Origin: Thermoflexales bacterium
GTDB taxonomy: Bacteria > Chloroflexota > Anaerolineae > B4-G1 > SLSP01
Direction: 5' to 3'
Assembly (NCBI GenBank): GCA_007125545.1
Contig: SLDA01000578.1
Span: 1 to 42,192 of the forward strand
DNA: 42,192 nucleotides
Both the position numbers and the translations under genes were made by a program. Of the stretch, positions 15,609 to 24,520 are shown piece by piece. The notes under the pieces were generated by a model, which saw only the letters and a list, made by a program, of their open reading frames with translations, was not told where the DNA came from and did no database searches. Positions within the stretch are counted from its first letter, which is position 1. Each line of letters starts with the position of its first letter.

Positions 15609-17930
15609 TTACACATTCACCGTACTGCCATCGATGCGGGCCATCTCTGACTGCATCTGTACCAAATTGTAGAACGCGCCCTGATTGGCTAGCAACTGCT
15701 TTGGCGTACCCTGTTCCTCAAGCTTGCCCTGATTCAGAACCAGAATGTGATCGGCTTTGTAAAGCGTGGAGAGGCGGTGCGCAATCGCAATCGTAGTGCG
15801 TCCTTTAACCAATTCTCCGAGTGCTTCCTGGATCTGACGCTCTGTCTCCGTATCGACTGACGACGTCGCTTCATCCAGGATCAGGATGCGGGGATCGTGG
15901 AGGATGGCGCGAGCGATCGAGATGCGCTGCCGTTCGCCACCCGACAATCCACTGCCGCCCTCGCCGACAATGGTGTCGTAGCCCTCGGGCATCCCGGTGA
16001 TAAAGTCGTGAGCATTGGCAGCCTTGGCGGCGCGTACGATCTCTGCGTGTGTGGCCACCGGCTTGCCGTAGGCGATGTTCTCCGCGAGCGTACCTTCGAA
16101 GAGATAGGGTGACTGCAAAACCATTCCGATTTGCTGACGAATTTCCTCCATCGAGAGATCGCGAAGATCTACGCCATCGATACTGATCGAGCCCCGTGTG
16201 ACATCGTAGAAACGACACATCAGGTTCACGATCGTTGTCTTGCCCGCGCCGCTGTGCCCCACGACGCCCACCATCTGGCCGGCTTCCACCTTGAAGCTCA
16301 CGTCGTTGATAACCGGGAAGTACGGGTCGTACCCGAAGGTGACACGGTCGAAGGTGATTTCCCCGCTGATAGCCGGCTTACGAACAGGTGTCTCGGGCTG
16401 CACTTGCTCTGCTTCGTCGAGCAGCTCGAACGTGCGCTGGGAGATCGTCAGAAAGCGGTTGAGCGCCTGGCTCACGTGAGTCAAGTTGGAGAGCGGACCA
16501 TAGAACATCCCCAGATAGCCGATGAAGGCCATCAGTGTGCCCAGTGTGATACGACCGTCCAGGACCGCAATCCCGCCCGTGTAGCGTATGATCAGGCCAC
16601 CGGCGGCAAAGGCGAAGGAGATGAGTGGGAAGAACTTGGACCACGCCAGGTCAACCTGGAGCTGGGTCTGCAACATATCATCGTTGCGCTGGTGATAGCG
16701 GGCGGCCTCTTGATCCTCTTGGGCGAAGGCCTTGACGACCCGAACTCCGGAAATGAAGGTGTTGAGCATGGCGTTAAGGCGCCAGCGGGCGATCCAGAAG
16801 CGCCGGAAGTGAGGCCGCATATACCGGTAATAGAAGTAAGCCGCGATCAAGACGAAAGGCGTTGGAATCAGGACGTAGAGACCTAGCGACGGCGCCATCG
16901 AGAAAAGCACGATGCCGATGCCGAGTACGACGAGCAGGTTGAAGGCAAATGTGGTCATCTGACTGAAGAGACCCTGCAACTCGTTCGTGTCCTGGTTAAT
17001 GCGCGTCATCAAGCGTCCCGTCTGGTGTTTGTCGAAGTAATCGACGGGCAGTTTCTTTAGGTGCGAAAACAGGTCGTCGCGTATCTCTGCAGTGAACCGA
17101 CCACTGACGTTGATGGTCAACCAGTTGCGCCCGAGCATCAGCGCGACGTGCACAATCTGGATAATCAGCAGGGCCAGCACCAACTGGAGCAGCAAAGCCG
17201 GACTTCCGCCAGGTTCGAGCACATCATCGATCATAATCCGCGTCAGATAGGGGGGCATCAGATCTGTTACTGCGCTAAGCAGCAGTAGCACAACCACGAT
17301 GGCGAGGCTGCCCCAATACGGCTTGGCCTGGAGTATCAGGCGCTTAAAGATCTTGCCGCGCTCGATACAGTTCGGGCAGACTGTGGACGAGGGATCTGCG
17401 AGATAGCGCCCGCAACTCAGGCAAGAATGACTGTCTCCAGTGGCGTCAGGCACTGGGGTGTCCGGTCCGTTCTTGGCCCGCTCTTGCAGATAGTGGGCTA
17501 TGCGTCCGAAGCGATCGGTGAGATCATTGGAATAGTGCAATAGAACGTGGGGTTGCTTGAGGACAGTCACTTGCATCAAGCCGTTGCCTACGCAGCGCTC
17601 GATCTTCGCGTCCTCAATATCATCCAAGTCGAAGCTGTGTCTCAGGTAGGCCCGCCCATTAGGGCGGTCCACGACCAGCAGGCTACGGTCGTCGACCAGG
17701 AGCCATTGCTCGCCAAACTGCCCGTCCGGCCCAAGGTCGGACTTGACGGCAATTCGCAGGTCGCCTACATCGTGACCCGTTGCCTTGATCTCTAGTGCGA
17801 CTGGTTGGGGGATTTCCGCGGGCTGGACCCGCCCAGATTCGGCTTGTGCCCCATCGCTGTTCACGCGATCGGTCACAAAGCCGCGTAGGAGCGGGTCCTC
17901 GGATTTCTCCGGGTTCTCCTTAGATTTCAC
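15609..17930 (-). CDS. ABC transporter (exporter type) with N-terminal PH-like domain and zinc ribbon
   Basis: This half-transporter of 773 residues is probably an exporter that works as a dimer. Residues 50-155 form a soluble beta-rich region resembling a bacterial PH/GRAM fold. A zinc ribbon follows (Cys170, Cys173, Cys185, Cys188 in CLSC and CPNC). Six membrane segments span about 205-480. The nucleotide-binding domain has Walker A GHSGAGKTT (558-566), Q-loop Gln606, LSGGE (662-666), Walker B ILILDE (682-687) and the switch His718. Ordinary exporters are about 580-600 residues, so the N-terminal 190 residues are the extra part. The start is GTG at 17930, with AAGGAGG five bases before it. 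A c-di-AMP riboswitch and terminator lie in its leader, and the DUF1854 gene follows 12 bases after it. The substrate is unknown; lipid, peptide or cyanophycin-related roles are conceivable. Confidence 0.93.
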   Translation of the reverse strand: MKSKENPEKSEDPLLRGFVTDRVNSDGAQAESGRVQPAEIPQPVALEIKATGHDVGDLRIAVKSDLGPDGQFGEQWLLVDDRSLLVVDRPNGRAYLRHSFDLDDIEDAKIERCVGNGLMQVTVLKQPHVLLHYSNDLTDRFGRIAHYLQERAKNGPDTPVPDATGDSHSCLSCGRYLADPSSTVCPNCIERGKIFKRLILQAKPYWGSLAIVVVLLLLSAVTDLMPPYLTRIMIDDVLEPGGSPALLLQLVLALLIIQIVHVALMLGRNWLTINVSGRFTAEIRDDLFSHLKKLPVDYFDKHQTGRLMTRINQDTNELQGLFSQMTTFAFNLLVVLGIGIVLFSMAPSLGLYVLIPTPFVLIAAYFYYRYMRPHFRRFWIARWRLNAMLNTFISGVRVVKAFAQEDQEAARYHQRNDDMLQTQLQVDLAWSKFFPLISFAFAAGGLIIRYTGGIAVLDGRITLGTLMAFIGYLGMFYGPLSNLTHVSQALNRFLTISQRTFELLDEAEQVQPETPVRKPAISGEITFDRVTFGYDPYFPVINDVSFKVEAGQMVGVVGHSGAGKTTIVNLMCRFYDVTRGSISIDGVDLRDLSMEEIRQQIGMVLQSPYLFEGTLAENIAYGKPVATHAEIVRAAKAANAHDFITGMPEGYDTIVGEGGSGLSGGERQRISIARAILHDPRILILDEATSSVDTETERQIQEALGELVKGRTTIAIAHRLSTLYKADHILVLNQGKLEEQGTPKQLLANQGAFYNLVQMQSEMARIDGSTVNV

Positions 17931-18018
17931 GTTCGCCTCCTTTGGCTGTTGAGTCCAATACTCTTCACCAAAAGGCGCCCGGACGGCAGTCCATCAAAAT
18001 GGATACGCACCGACACAC

Positions 18019-18050
18019 AAAAAAAGGGCACCTTCCACACGAGGTGTCCC
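18019..18050 (-). terminator. Rho-independent terminator, expression platform of the riboswitch
   Basis: On the minus strand GGGACACCT (18042-18050) pairs with AGGTGCCC (18026-18033), with one bulged A, and is followed directly by seven T (18019-18025). It lies between the riboswitch aptamer and the ABC gene, so it would stop the transcript before the gene when formed. In the known ydaO class, ligand binding favours termination. Confidence 0.88.
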
Positions 18051-18051
18051 T

Positions 18052-18215
18052 CTTCCACGCCTGCGAGGTTAGCTGTCGGGCTCGGGCGGAAGAAGCTCGC
18101 CCTACGTACCTGTCAGAACACGCGTGTTCTGACCCGATCACGATTCGCCCCTTGGTTGGTTCCCCCACTGCTGCACACGAACTGAGTGGGTGTGCAGTCA
18201 TTAGGCGCTGATTCA
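18052..18215 (-). promoter_or_regulatory. c-di-AMP riboswitch (ydaO/yuaA class)
   Basis: The leader contains the conserved blocks of the ydaO/yuaA aptamer in order (minus strand): GCGCCTAAT (18200-18208), GTGGGGGAACCAA (within about 18154-18168), GGGGCGAATC (18142-18151), and the hallmark CCCGACAGCTAACCTCG followed by CAGGCGT (18057-18080). A variable arm between them is a perfect 22-base palindrome (18112-18133). I first considered a T-box, but these blocks match the c-di-AMP class instead. c-di-AMP is a signal for osmotic, potassium and cell-wall state, and known targets include K+ and osmolyte transporters. Here it would control an ABC transporter and a DUF1854 protein through the terminator that follows. 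Confidence 0.92.
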
Positions 18216-18247
18216 AATACCGCTATTCACTTGTCCCTACACGGATT

Positions 18248-18276
18248 ATCGTACCATACAAACATGGGGGTGTCAA
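18248..18276 (-). promoter_or_regulatory. Sigma70-like promoter of the riboswitch operon
   Basis: On the minus strand a perfect TTGACA (18271-18276), a 17-base spacer and TACGAT (18248-18253). Transcription would start about 18240 and enter the riboswitch within 35 bases. Confidence 0.82.
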
Positions 18277-18619
18277 TCAATTTCAGGTTGTTTTAGGCCG
18301 GGTTTCGTTGGAGTCGCGTTTGGTACTTCGAGGGAGGTAAGGAGCATAGCACTCGTCCGAACGAAGGGGTTCCTCGACGATAGTGGGAAGTCCCCGAATA
18401 CGCTCCTCGACGCACTGATGCGCTCACGGCTCATTGCGGTGCTACACGCTCATGGTGGAGTTGCATAGCTCTAGATGAGGCTATGTATAATAGAGAACGG
18501 CTGCTTGCGCCTTATCTTGGGAAGGCTATGATAGGAGCCGGAGTCCGCCCGGGTGTGTTAGGTCCGCGGCACCGTCTTACTGGTGAATTGTAAGCAAATC
18601 ACGACTGGAGGAGCAAAAC
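18277..18619. other. Intergenic region upstream of the GH172 gene
   Basis: No gene is seen in these 343 bases. The only notable signal is a weak plus-strand promoter (TTGCAT 18461-18466, 19-base spacer, perfect TATAAT 18486-18491) about 130 bases before the GH172 gene. Confidence 0.5.
18461..18491 (+). promoter_or_regulatory. Possible promoter for the GH172 gene
   Basis: TATAAT at 18486-18491 is perfect. TTGCAT at 18461-18466 gives a long 19-base spacer. It precedes the GH172 ATG by about 130 bases. Confidence 0.35.
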
Positions 18620-19678
18620 ATGACCGATCTTTTTGGCCCGAATCTGGGCCTTGGAAGCCTTCACTTGCTGTCTGATGCCGAGACCCGCTCCATTTCCGCC
18701 GAAAACCCTGATGGTAAGAAGGGTGGGGGTGCCAAGGCAGTTCCCGACGCGAACAACGCCGCTTCCATGCTGGGTCAGGGGTGGAAAGTCCGTCCGTGCA
18801 TTACGCTGGAGCCGGCGTCGACGACCTGCCTGGCCGACATCGCGGGTCCCGGTATCATCCAGCACATTTGGATCACGGTGAAACCTGCGGCTTATCGCGA
18901 CACCGTCCTGCGCTTCTATTGGGATGGCGAGAGCGAAGCCTCCATTGAAGTGCCGTTGGGCGACTTCTTCTGCAATGGCCATGCGCTGCGCTACGACGTG
19001 AACTCTATACCGGTGGCAGTCAACCCTTCCGGAGGCTTCAATTGCTATTGGCCGATGCCCTTCCGCAAGGGAGCGCACATCACGATCGAAAATCAGCACA
19101 ACGAGGCTATCGATGGCTTTTTCTACCAGATTACCTATGCTCTGACCGAGGTCCCCGACACCGCGGCCTACTTCCACGCACAGTGGCGTCGCAGTCTGAC
19201 AACCCGCGACTATCCGGAGCACGTTCTCGTCGACGGTATTGAGGGACAGGGGCACTACGTCGGCACATTCCTTGCCTGGACTCAGCTCTCGAATGGCTGG
19301 TGGGGCGAGGGCGAGATCAAGTTTTACATGGACGGCGACACAACATTCCCCACCATTTGTGGAACCGGTACGGAGGATTACTTCTGTGGCGCCTGGGGCT
19401 TTGGCGGCGAGACTTACTCTACCCCCTTTCTCGGCTATCCACTGTATCGTAAGGAGCCGGGCGAGACGCCGCGCCATGGTCTCTATCGCTGGCACGTCCT
19501 CGATCCGATCCGGTTCAAGCAGGAACTGAAAGTGACAATTCAGGCGCTGGGTTGGTGGCCGAATGGTAAGTTTGAACCCTTAACGGACGACATCGCTTCG
19601 GTTGTCTACTGGTATCAGACCGAACCGCATGCGTCCTTTCCGGAGTTCCCTCCGGTTCATGAGCGCTGGTCGCGGTAG
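18620..19678 (+). CDS. GH172 (DUF2961) glycoside hydrolase-like protein
   Basis: This DUF2961/GH172 protein of 352 residues is from a family whose characterised members act on alpha-D-fructofuranosyl or D-arabinofuranosyl linkages. The hallmark segments WGEGEIKFYMDGD (228-240) and GTGTEDYF (248-255) hold the likely catalytic acids. Other family segments are GPGIIQHIWIT (77-87) and FNCYWPMPF (140-148). Members are usually 360-420 residues, so this one is near full length. There is no signal peptide. SD GGAGGAG is five to seven bases before the ATG. It is followed by a sulfatase gene (127-base gap) on the same strand, so it may act on sulfated or furanose-containing glycans. The substrate cannot be fixed from sequence. 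Confidence 0.9.
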   Translation: MTDLFGPNLGLGSLHLLSDAETRSISAENPDGKKGGGAKAVPDANNAASMLGQGWKVRPCITLEPASTTCLADIAGPGIIQHIWITVKPAAYRDTVLRFYWDGESEASIEVPLGDFFCNGHALRYDVNSIPVAVNPSGGFNCYWPMPFRKGAHITIENQHNEAIDGFFYQITYALTEVPDTAAYFHAQWRRSLTTRDYPEHVLVDGIEGQGHYVGTFLAWTQLSNGWWGEGEIKFYMDGDTTFPTICGTGTEDYFCGAWGFGGETYSTPFLGYPLYRKEPGETPRHGLYRWHVLDPIRFKQELKVTIQALGWWPNGKFEPLTDDIASVVYWYQTEPHASFPEFPPVHERWSR

Positions 19679-19805
19679 CCACCAGCCAAACGTCCTGGCA
19701 ACTTAGAGTAGCGAGGATACCGACCCCATGCCGGCGATGGGACTGACCGTGTTTCTGGTAGCCGTTGTAGAAATGATGCTTTTTGTCGACTGAGGACGGG
19801 TGAAT

Positions 19806-21392
19806 ATGACACAGATGGCATCGAAGCGCCCGAATATTGTCTGTATTATGTCGGACGATACGGACTTCGGATGGCTCGGCTGCTACGGCGGGCGCACGCC
19901 CACACCGCATATCGACAGCCTTGCGGCGAGGGGGGTGCGGTTTACCCATATGACCTGTTCCGCGCCTGCTTGTACGCCCAGTCGCTACAGCTATCTGACC
20001 GGGCAGTATGCGGGACGTTGCCCGGATGAGCACTTCTTGGCGACGAATCCACCAGACGAGCCCTATAACCTGGCATGGAACGTCGTTCTCAATGCGCACG
20101 AGCCCAGTCTCGCAAGGGTGCTGCGGGCACGCGGGTACCGGACTGGGCTGGCAGGCAAATGGCACTGCGGACGCCCGCGGCACGAGCTGGTTCTTCCCGA
20201 TCTCCACGCCGATGATAATCCGAATGATCCTGAAGTCGATGCCAGACTCCGCGTACACCAGGCTGCCCTACAGGCCGAAGTGCGCCACACCGGCGGGTTC
20301 GACTATGCGGCGAGCATTATCTGGGGCGACAACGAGAGCTTCCCTCTGGCGCAGCTTCGGGCGCATAATCTGGAGTGGATCACGCAGGGCGCCCTCGACT
20401 TTCTTGACACCTGTTCTGGGGATCAACCCTTCTTTCTGTATGTGACGCCCACGGCGATGCACGGTCCGCCGCATGACAGCTCCTACGAACTCGACGAGCG
20501 GTATACGCAGGGTGGCAGGCGCGAGGTGCCCTTTGCTTGCCACCCGCCCCGGGACGAGATGCGGCAGCGACTGGAGGCGCGTGGGCTGCCCTATAACCAC
20601 GACACGGTGGGGATCACCTGGATCGACGATCAAGTCGGGGCGATTATGCGCAAGCTCGAGGAGATGGGGGCTGCCGCCAACACAGTCGTGATCTATAAGG
20701 TCGATCACAACACCGAACCGGGTAAGGGTACCTGTTATCAGAGCGGTGTACGCATTCCATTGGTGATGGCGTGGCCCGGTGTGATTGAGCCCAGGTCCAG
20801 CTGTGACTCGTGGACACAGAACGTCGACCTGATGCCCACACTCTTGGATGTCTCGGGTACGCAGGCACGGGATTCACTGGTGCTCGATGGTGTCAGTTGG
20901 CTGCCGCTTCTGATGGGCCAGGCGGATGCCTTACCTGCAGAAGACCTGTTTTTCGAGTTTGGTTATGCGCGGGCGCTCCTCCATAGTAAGTGGAAGCTCG
21001 TGGCACTGCGCTATCCGCAGCGTCTGATCGATGCGATGGCCTCTGGGGAGCTCGATGAGGCGCCTAACCACAGCAACATGCGCTTGCAGGGCCAGATGAA
21101 CATCGCCATCGAAGCTTATCCCTCTTACTTCGATCCCGACCAGCTTTTCGACATTGAGCAGGATCCTGATGAACGCCACAATCTCGCGGACGACCCGGCC
21201 TATGCTGAGGTGCTGGCAATGATGAAGGCACGTTTGCAACTCCATCTCGACACCTTTAACCATCCCTTTGATCTGACCGTGCCAAACTTTATGCGCTCGA
21301 CACGATACCGCGAACTCTGTGACGCTACACGCCAAATCGGCACTCGCCACCTCTCGTGGTGGCCTAAAGAGCCCTGGTGGTTGCCGGACTAG
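19806..21392 (+). CDS. Cys-type sulfatase (arylsulfatase family)
   Basis: This is a type I sulfatase of 528 residues. NIVCIMSDDTDFGWLGCYGG opens the metal-site domain, and the active Cys56 is in CTPSR (C-x-P-x-R). It needs conversion to formylglycine by a maturase, which is not encoded here. The second metal and substrate region reads KVDHNTEPGKGTCY, where typical sulfatases have SDHG. The ATG at 19806 is favoured over the GTG six bases earlier because GAGGA then sits nine bases away; the GTG would have only a three-base gap. There is no signal peptide, so it is probably cytoplasmic and processes imported sulfated sugars. It forms a possible pair with the GH172 gene upstream. Confidence 0.9.
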   Translation: MTQMASKRPNIVCIMSDDTDFGWLGCYGGRTPTPHIDSLAARGVRFTHMTCSAPACTPSRYSYLTGQYAGRCPDEHFLATNPPDEPYNLAWNVVLNAHEPSLARVLRARGYRTGLAGKWHCGRPRHELVLPDLHADDNPNDPEVDARLRVHQAALQAEVRHTGGFDYAASIIWGDNESFPLAQLRAHNLEWITQGALDFLDTCSGDQPFFLYVTPTAMHGPPHDSSYELDERYTQGGRREVPFACHPPRDEMRQRLEARGLPYNHDTVGITWIDDQVGAIMRKLEEMGAAANTVVIYKVDHNTEPGKGTCYQSGVRIPLVMAWPGVIEPRSSCDSWTQNVDLMPTLLDVSGTQARDSLVLDGVSWLPLLMGQADALPAEDLFFEFGYARALLHSKWKLVALRYPQRLIDAMASGELDEAPNHSNMRLQGQMNIAIEAYPSYFDPDQLFDIEQDPDERHNLADDPAYAEVLAMMKARLQLHLDTFNHPFDLTVPNFMRSTRYRELCDATRQIGTRHLSWWPKEPWWLPD

Positions 21393-21624
21393 AACCCACA
21401 GCCCCAACGCCATCCGATAATCCCCTACGCTGTGGCGTAAGCCTCCCGCTTGCCGTTCTATGACGGTGACAGCGAGCGCGACTTATTCCTCACACAGAGG
21501 CGATGCTTGGGCCACACGGGTCACGGCCTTAAGGATGCAGTCTCGGGGCGGGCCTGTATAATTGTAGGTCGAGCGAGACATCAGGCAGGACCGGTGTCAT
21601 TCGGTCCGGAATTGTGGAGGCTAT

Positions 21625-23613
21625 ATGAAAACCGTCAGCGACCCCGTTAGTCTTGAGGCCGAACAGGCCGAAGCCTACGTAGTGGCTACCCACGCGCCGG
21701 GGCCGGCAGGAGCGCTGCCCCTCGATTCGGACTACCTGCGCTCTGTTTCTAGCGGTGAGCTGTTTGGCCTTACCGAGGATGCGGGCATGGGGTGGGCGCC
21801 CGACCGGCTGCGGAGCAAGGAGTTTCTGATTCTCTCCACACTGGGGGGGCTGCGTGCACCCGACGGTAGGCCGGTGGCTCTTGGCTATCACACCGGGCAC
21901 TGGGAGCTTGGGCTTATGGTGGAAGCCGCCGCCGAGCGCTTCGCTGCCCTGGATGCCGTACCCTTTGCCGGTAGCGTGAGCGACCCCTGCGATGGGCGCA
22001 CCCAGGGAACGCCGGGGATGATGGACAGTCTTCCCTATCGCAATGATGCTGCCATCGTGTTCCGGCGCCTGATCCGGTCACTGCCTACGCGGCGAGGTGT
22101 CTTGGGGATTGCCACCTGCGATAAGGGGCTGCCGGCTATGATGATGGCACTTGCCGCCCAACGGGACTTGCCATGCGTGCTGGTGCCCGGAGGATCGACG
22201 CTACCCCCCACGGAGGGCGAGGATGCCGGTAAGGTCCAGACTCTGAGCGTGCGCTTCGCGCAGGGCGAGATCGGACTGGAGGAGGCGATGCTGCTGGGCT
22301 GCCGCGCCTGTGCCTCACCGGGCGGAGGATGTCAGTTTCTCGGCACCGCCGGCACAAGCCAGGTTGTGGGTGAAGCGCTGGGCCTGACCCTGATGCACGC
22401 GGCCCTGGCGCCTTCGGGTCAGGAAGTCTGGCTTGACCTCGCGCGGCGTTCGGCAGAGGCGCTGGTTCGCCTCGAGCGGGCGGGAATCACCACGACCGAT
22501 ATTGTCACCGGTGAGGCCGTTCATAACGCGATGGTCGTTTACGCGGCGTTCGGCGGCAGCACCAACCTGCTGCTGCATTTACCTGCGATCGCGCACGCTG
22601 CTGGGCTTCCCCGCCCCACCGTGGCAGACTGGGATCGGGTCAATCGGGTGACACCCCGGCTCGTCGACGTGCTACCTAACGGTCCCGTGGGACATCCGAC
22701 GGTCCGCGCCTTCTTGGCGGGAGGCGTGCCGGAGGTGATGCTGCATCTGCGCGATCTCGATCTGTTGCACCTTGACGCGCTCACGATCCACGGGCGCCCC
22801 TTGGGCGAGATGCTCGACCACTGGAAGGCCAGCGAGCGCCGCAAGCGGCTGCGAGACCGGCTTTTTACCCAGGACGGGGTGGATCCGGATACCGTCATTA
22901 TGAGTTCTACCGTTGCCCGCGCGCGCGGGCTGACGGCTACACTCACTTTTCCAGTTGGGAACCTCGCACCTGAGGGCTCTGTCATCAAGAGTACGGCCAT
23001 TGACCCTTCACTGCTCACCGCAGAAGGCATCTACAGGATGGAAGGCCCCGCCCGGGTCTTCACAAGCGAGCGCGATGCCATTGCTGCCGTGAAGGGGGAG
23101 ACCGCAGAACCGCTTCGACCCGGCGACGTTATGGTCTTGATCGGGCGTGGACCGCTAGGTTGCGGCATGGAGGAAACCTATCAGATCACCGCGGCGTTGA
23201 AGCATCTCTCCTGGGGCAAACAAGTCGCGTTGATCACCGATGCACGTTTCAGCGGCGTGAGCACCGGCGCGTGTATCGGGCACATAGGGCCGGAGGCGCT
23301 GGCGGGTGGCCCCATCGGTCGCGTCCGGAATGGGGACCGCATTCGCATTGTGGTAGATTGTGCTAATCTTAAGGGGAGCGTGGATCTGGTCGGTTGCGCG
23401 GGACAAGGCGAGCCATCCGATTGCTCCCCGGAAGAGGGCGCGGAGGTATTGGCTTCTCGTACAGCTCATGCTGCCTTGGCTCCCGATCCGGACTTACCTG
23501 ACGACACCCGGCTCTGGGCCGCCCTACAGCAACTGGGGGGAGGTACCTGGGGTGGTTGCGTGTATGATCCTGATGCCATCATCGCGGGTCTCGCTGGAGA
23601 CCGGCATCGCTAA
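21625..23613 (+). CDS. yjhG: YjhG/YagF-type D-xylonate dehydratase (IlvD/Edd family)
   Basis: This 662-residue protein is of the YjhG/YagF subgroup of the IlvD/Edd family (about 655 residues in E. coli). It dehydrates D-xylonate (or another aldonate) to 2-keto-3-deoxy-xylonate. Characteristic segments are [35 protein letters not shown], and [18 protein letters not shown]. The three Fe-S cysteines are probably Cys122, Cys165 and Cys236, and the C-terminal swivelling domain carries [19 protein letters not shown] is five bases before the ATG. It is the first gene of a tight operon with the next two Weimberg-type enzymes. A TATAAT at 21557-21562 could be its -10. The sugar could be xylonate, arabinonate or another C5 acid. 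Confidence 0.93.
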   Translation: MKTVSDPVSLEAEQAEAYVVATHAPGPAGALPLDSDYLRSVSSGELFGLTEDAGMGWAPDRLRSKEFLILSTLGGLRAPDGRPVALGYHTGHWELGLMVEAAAERFAALDAVPFAGSVSDPCDGRTQGTPGMMDSLPYRNDAAIVFRRLIRSLPTRRGVLGIATCDKGLPAMMMALAAQRDLPCVLVPGGSTLPPTEGEDAGKVQTLSVRFAQGEIGLEEAMLLGCRACASPGGGCQFLGTAGTSQVVGEALGLTLMHAALAPSGQEVWLDLARRSAEALVRLERAGITTTDIVTGEAVHNAMVVYAAFGGSTNLLLHLPAIAHAAGLPRPTVADWDRVNRVTPRLVDVLPNGPVGHPTVRAFLAGGVPEVMLHLRDLDLLHLDALTIHGRPLGEMLDHWKASERRKRLRDRLFTQDGVDPDTVIMSSTVARARGLTATLTFPVGNLAPEGSVIKSTAIDPSLLTAEGIYRMEGPARVFTSERDAIAAVKGETAEPLRPGDVMVLIGRGPLGCGMEETYQITAALKHLSWGKQVALITDARFSGVSTGACIGHIGPEALAGGPIGRVRNGDRIRIVVDCANLKGSVDLVGCAGQGEPSDCSPEEGAEVLASRTAHAALAPDPDLPDDTRLWAALQQLGGGTWGGCVYDPDAIIAGLAGDRHR

Positions 23614-23693
23614 AGTAGGCTGGGAGCATAGGTTGATCCGTGCCTTTGCACCCACTCGCAATATATACAACGAAAGTCTAAAGGAGGCTTGTT

Positions 23694-24506
23694 ATGTTCC
23701 TGTCTCGTCACCAAACCCCGAGTGGACCGTGTTGGGCTCTCGACGGCGAGCTGCTCCCCCCGGCCTTTGACCTTGGCCTGTTACTGGAGCTTCCTCGTGC
23801 CGCTTATCCGGATTTCCTGCGCAGTCTCGGCACAGGTGAGTCCGCTGGAGGACCAAGGTTGGCGCCTGTAGAATTGATGCATGAGGTCTGGGCCAGCGGT
23901 GTGACCTACCTGCGCAGTCGTGACGCCCGCCAAGCCGAGTCCGAGGTTGGCGATGTTTATGCCCGAGTCTATATGGCCGAACGCCCCGAGCTGTTTATGA
24001 AGTCAGCGGGTTGGAGGGTGATGGGCCCCGGCGACCCGATCCGTATTCGTCCCGATAGCACCTGGAACGTTCCGGAGCCGGAGCTAACTCTGGTGATCAA
24101 CCGGCATAGGGAGATCGTGGGCTATTGCGCCGGGAATGATGTGTCGTCGCGCAGTATTGAGGGCGCCAATCCGCTCTATCTGCCGCAAGCCAAGGTCTAT
24201 ACCGGCTCCTGTGCCCTGGGCCCGGGCCTGCAACTCGTCGGCCCTGAGAAGATGCGCGATGTCCGCATCACGCTCCAGATCGAGCGGGGCGGCGAGCAGA
24301 TCTTCTGGGGAGAAACCGCAACCTCGCAAATGAAGCGCACGTTCGAGGACCTTGTCGACTATCTCTGCCGTGAGTTGGTTTTTCCCCGCGGTGTCTTCCT
24401 GATGACCGGCACCGGCATCGTGCCGCCGGATGCGTTCACGCTGAGCGGCGGAGATCTGGTTCGGGTGACGGTGGGTGAGTTGGAGTTGGAGAATGAGGTT
24501 CAGTAG
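23694..24506 (+). CDS. 2-keto-3-deoxypentonate (D-arabinonate/xylonate) dehydratase, FAH fold
   Basis: This 270-residue protein is of the fumarylacetoacetate hydrolase fold, in the branch of 2-dehydro-3-deoxy-D-arabinonate dehydratase (KdaD). It dehydrates 2-keto-3-deoxypentonate to 2-oxoglutarate semialdehyde. Evidence is the family opening with [16 protein letters not shown] and the segment [14 protein letters not shown], then [11 protein letters not shown] and [21 protein letters not shown], which carry the metal-binding acids. The position, between a xylonate-type dehydratase and a semialdehyde dehydrogenase, fits exactly. SD AAGGAGG is six bases before the ATG. The gap after the dehydratase gene is 80 bases; the next gene starts 14 bases after the stop. 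Confidence 0.92.
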   Translation: MFLSRHQTPSGPCWALDGELLPPAFDLGLLLELPRAAYPDFLRSLGTGESAGGPRLAPVELMHEVWASGVTYLRSRDARQAESEVGDVYARVYMAERPELFMKSAGWRVMGPGDPIRIRPDSTWNVPEPELTLVINRHREIVGYCAGNDVSSRSIEGANPLYLPQAKVYTGSCALGPGLQLVGPEKMRDVRITLQIERGGEQIFWGETATSQMKRTFEDLVDYLCRELVFPRGVFLMTGTGIVPPDAFTLSGGDLVRVTVGELELENEVQ

Positions 24507-24520
24507 TAAGGAGTCGCAAT

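Noticed and set aside
16131-16886. 251-codon open frame on plus
   Set aside because: Shadow of the ABC transporter gene on the opposite strand.
15072-17930. Cyanophycin metabolism locus
   Set aside because: DUF1854 and this ABC type occur beside cyanophycin genes elsewhere, but no cyanophycin synthetase or cyanophycinase is in the window. The asparaginase at 2845 is too distant to support it.
18052-18215. T-box leader
   Set aside because: The structured leader and terminator first suggested a T-box, but there is no T-box sequence and the conserved blocks match the c-di-AMP class. The downstream genes are not tRNA synthetases or amino acid genes.
18599-19495. 298-codon open frame on minus
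   Set aside because: Shadow of the GH172 gene, which has clear family motifs and a good ribosome site.
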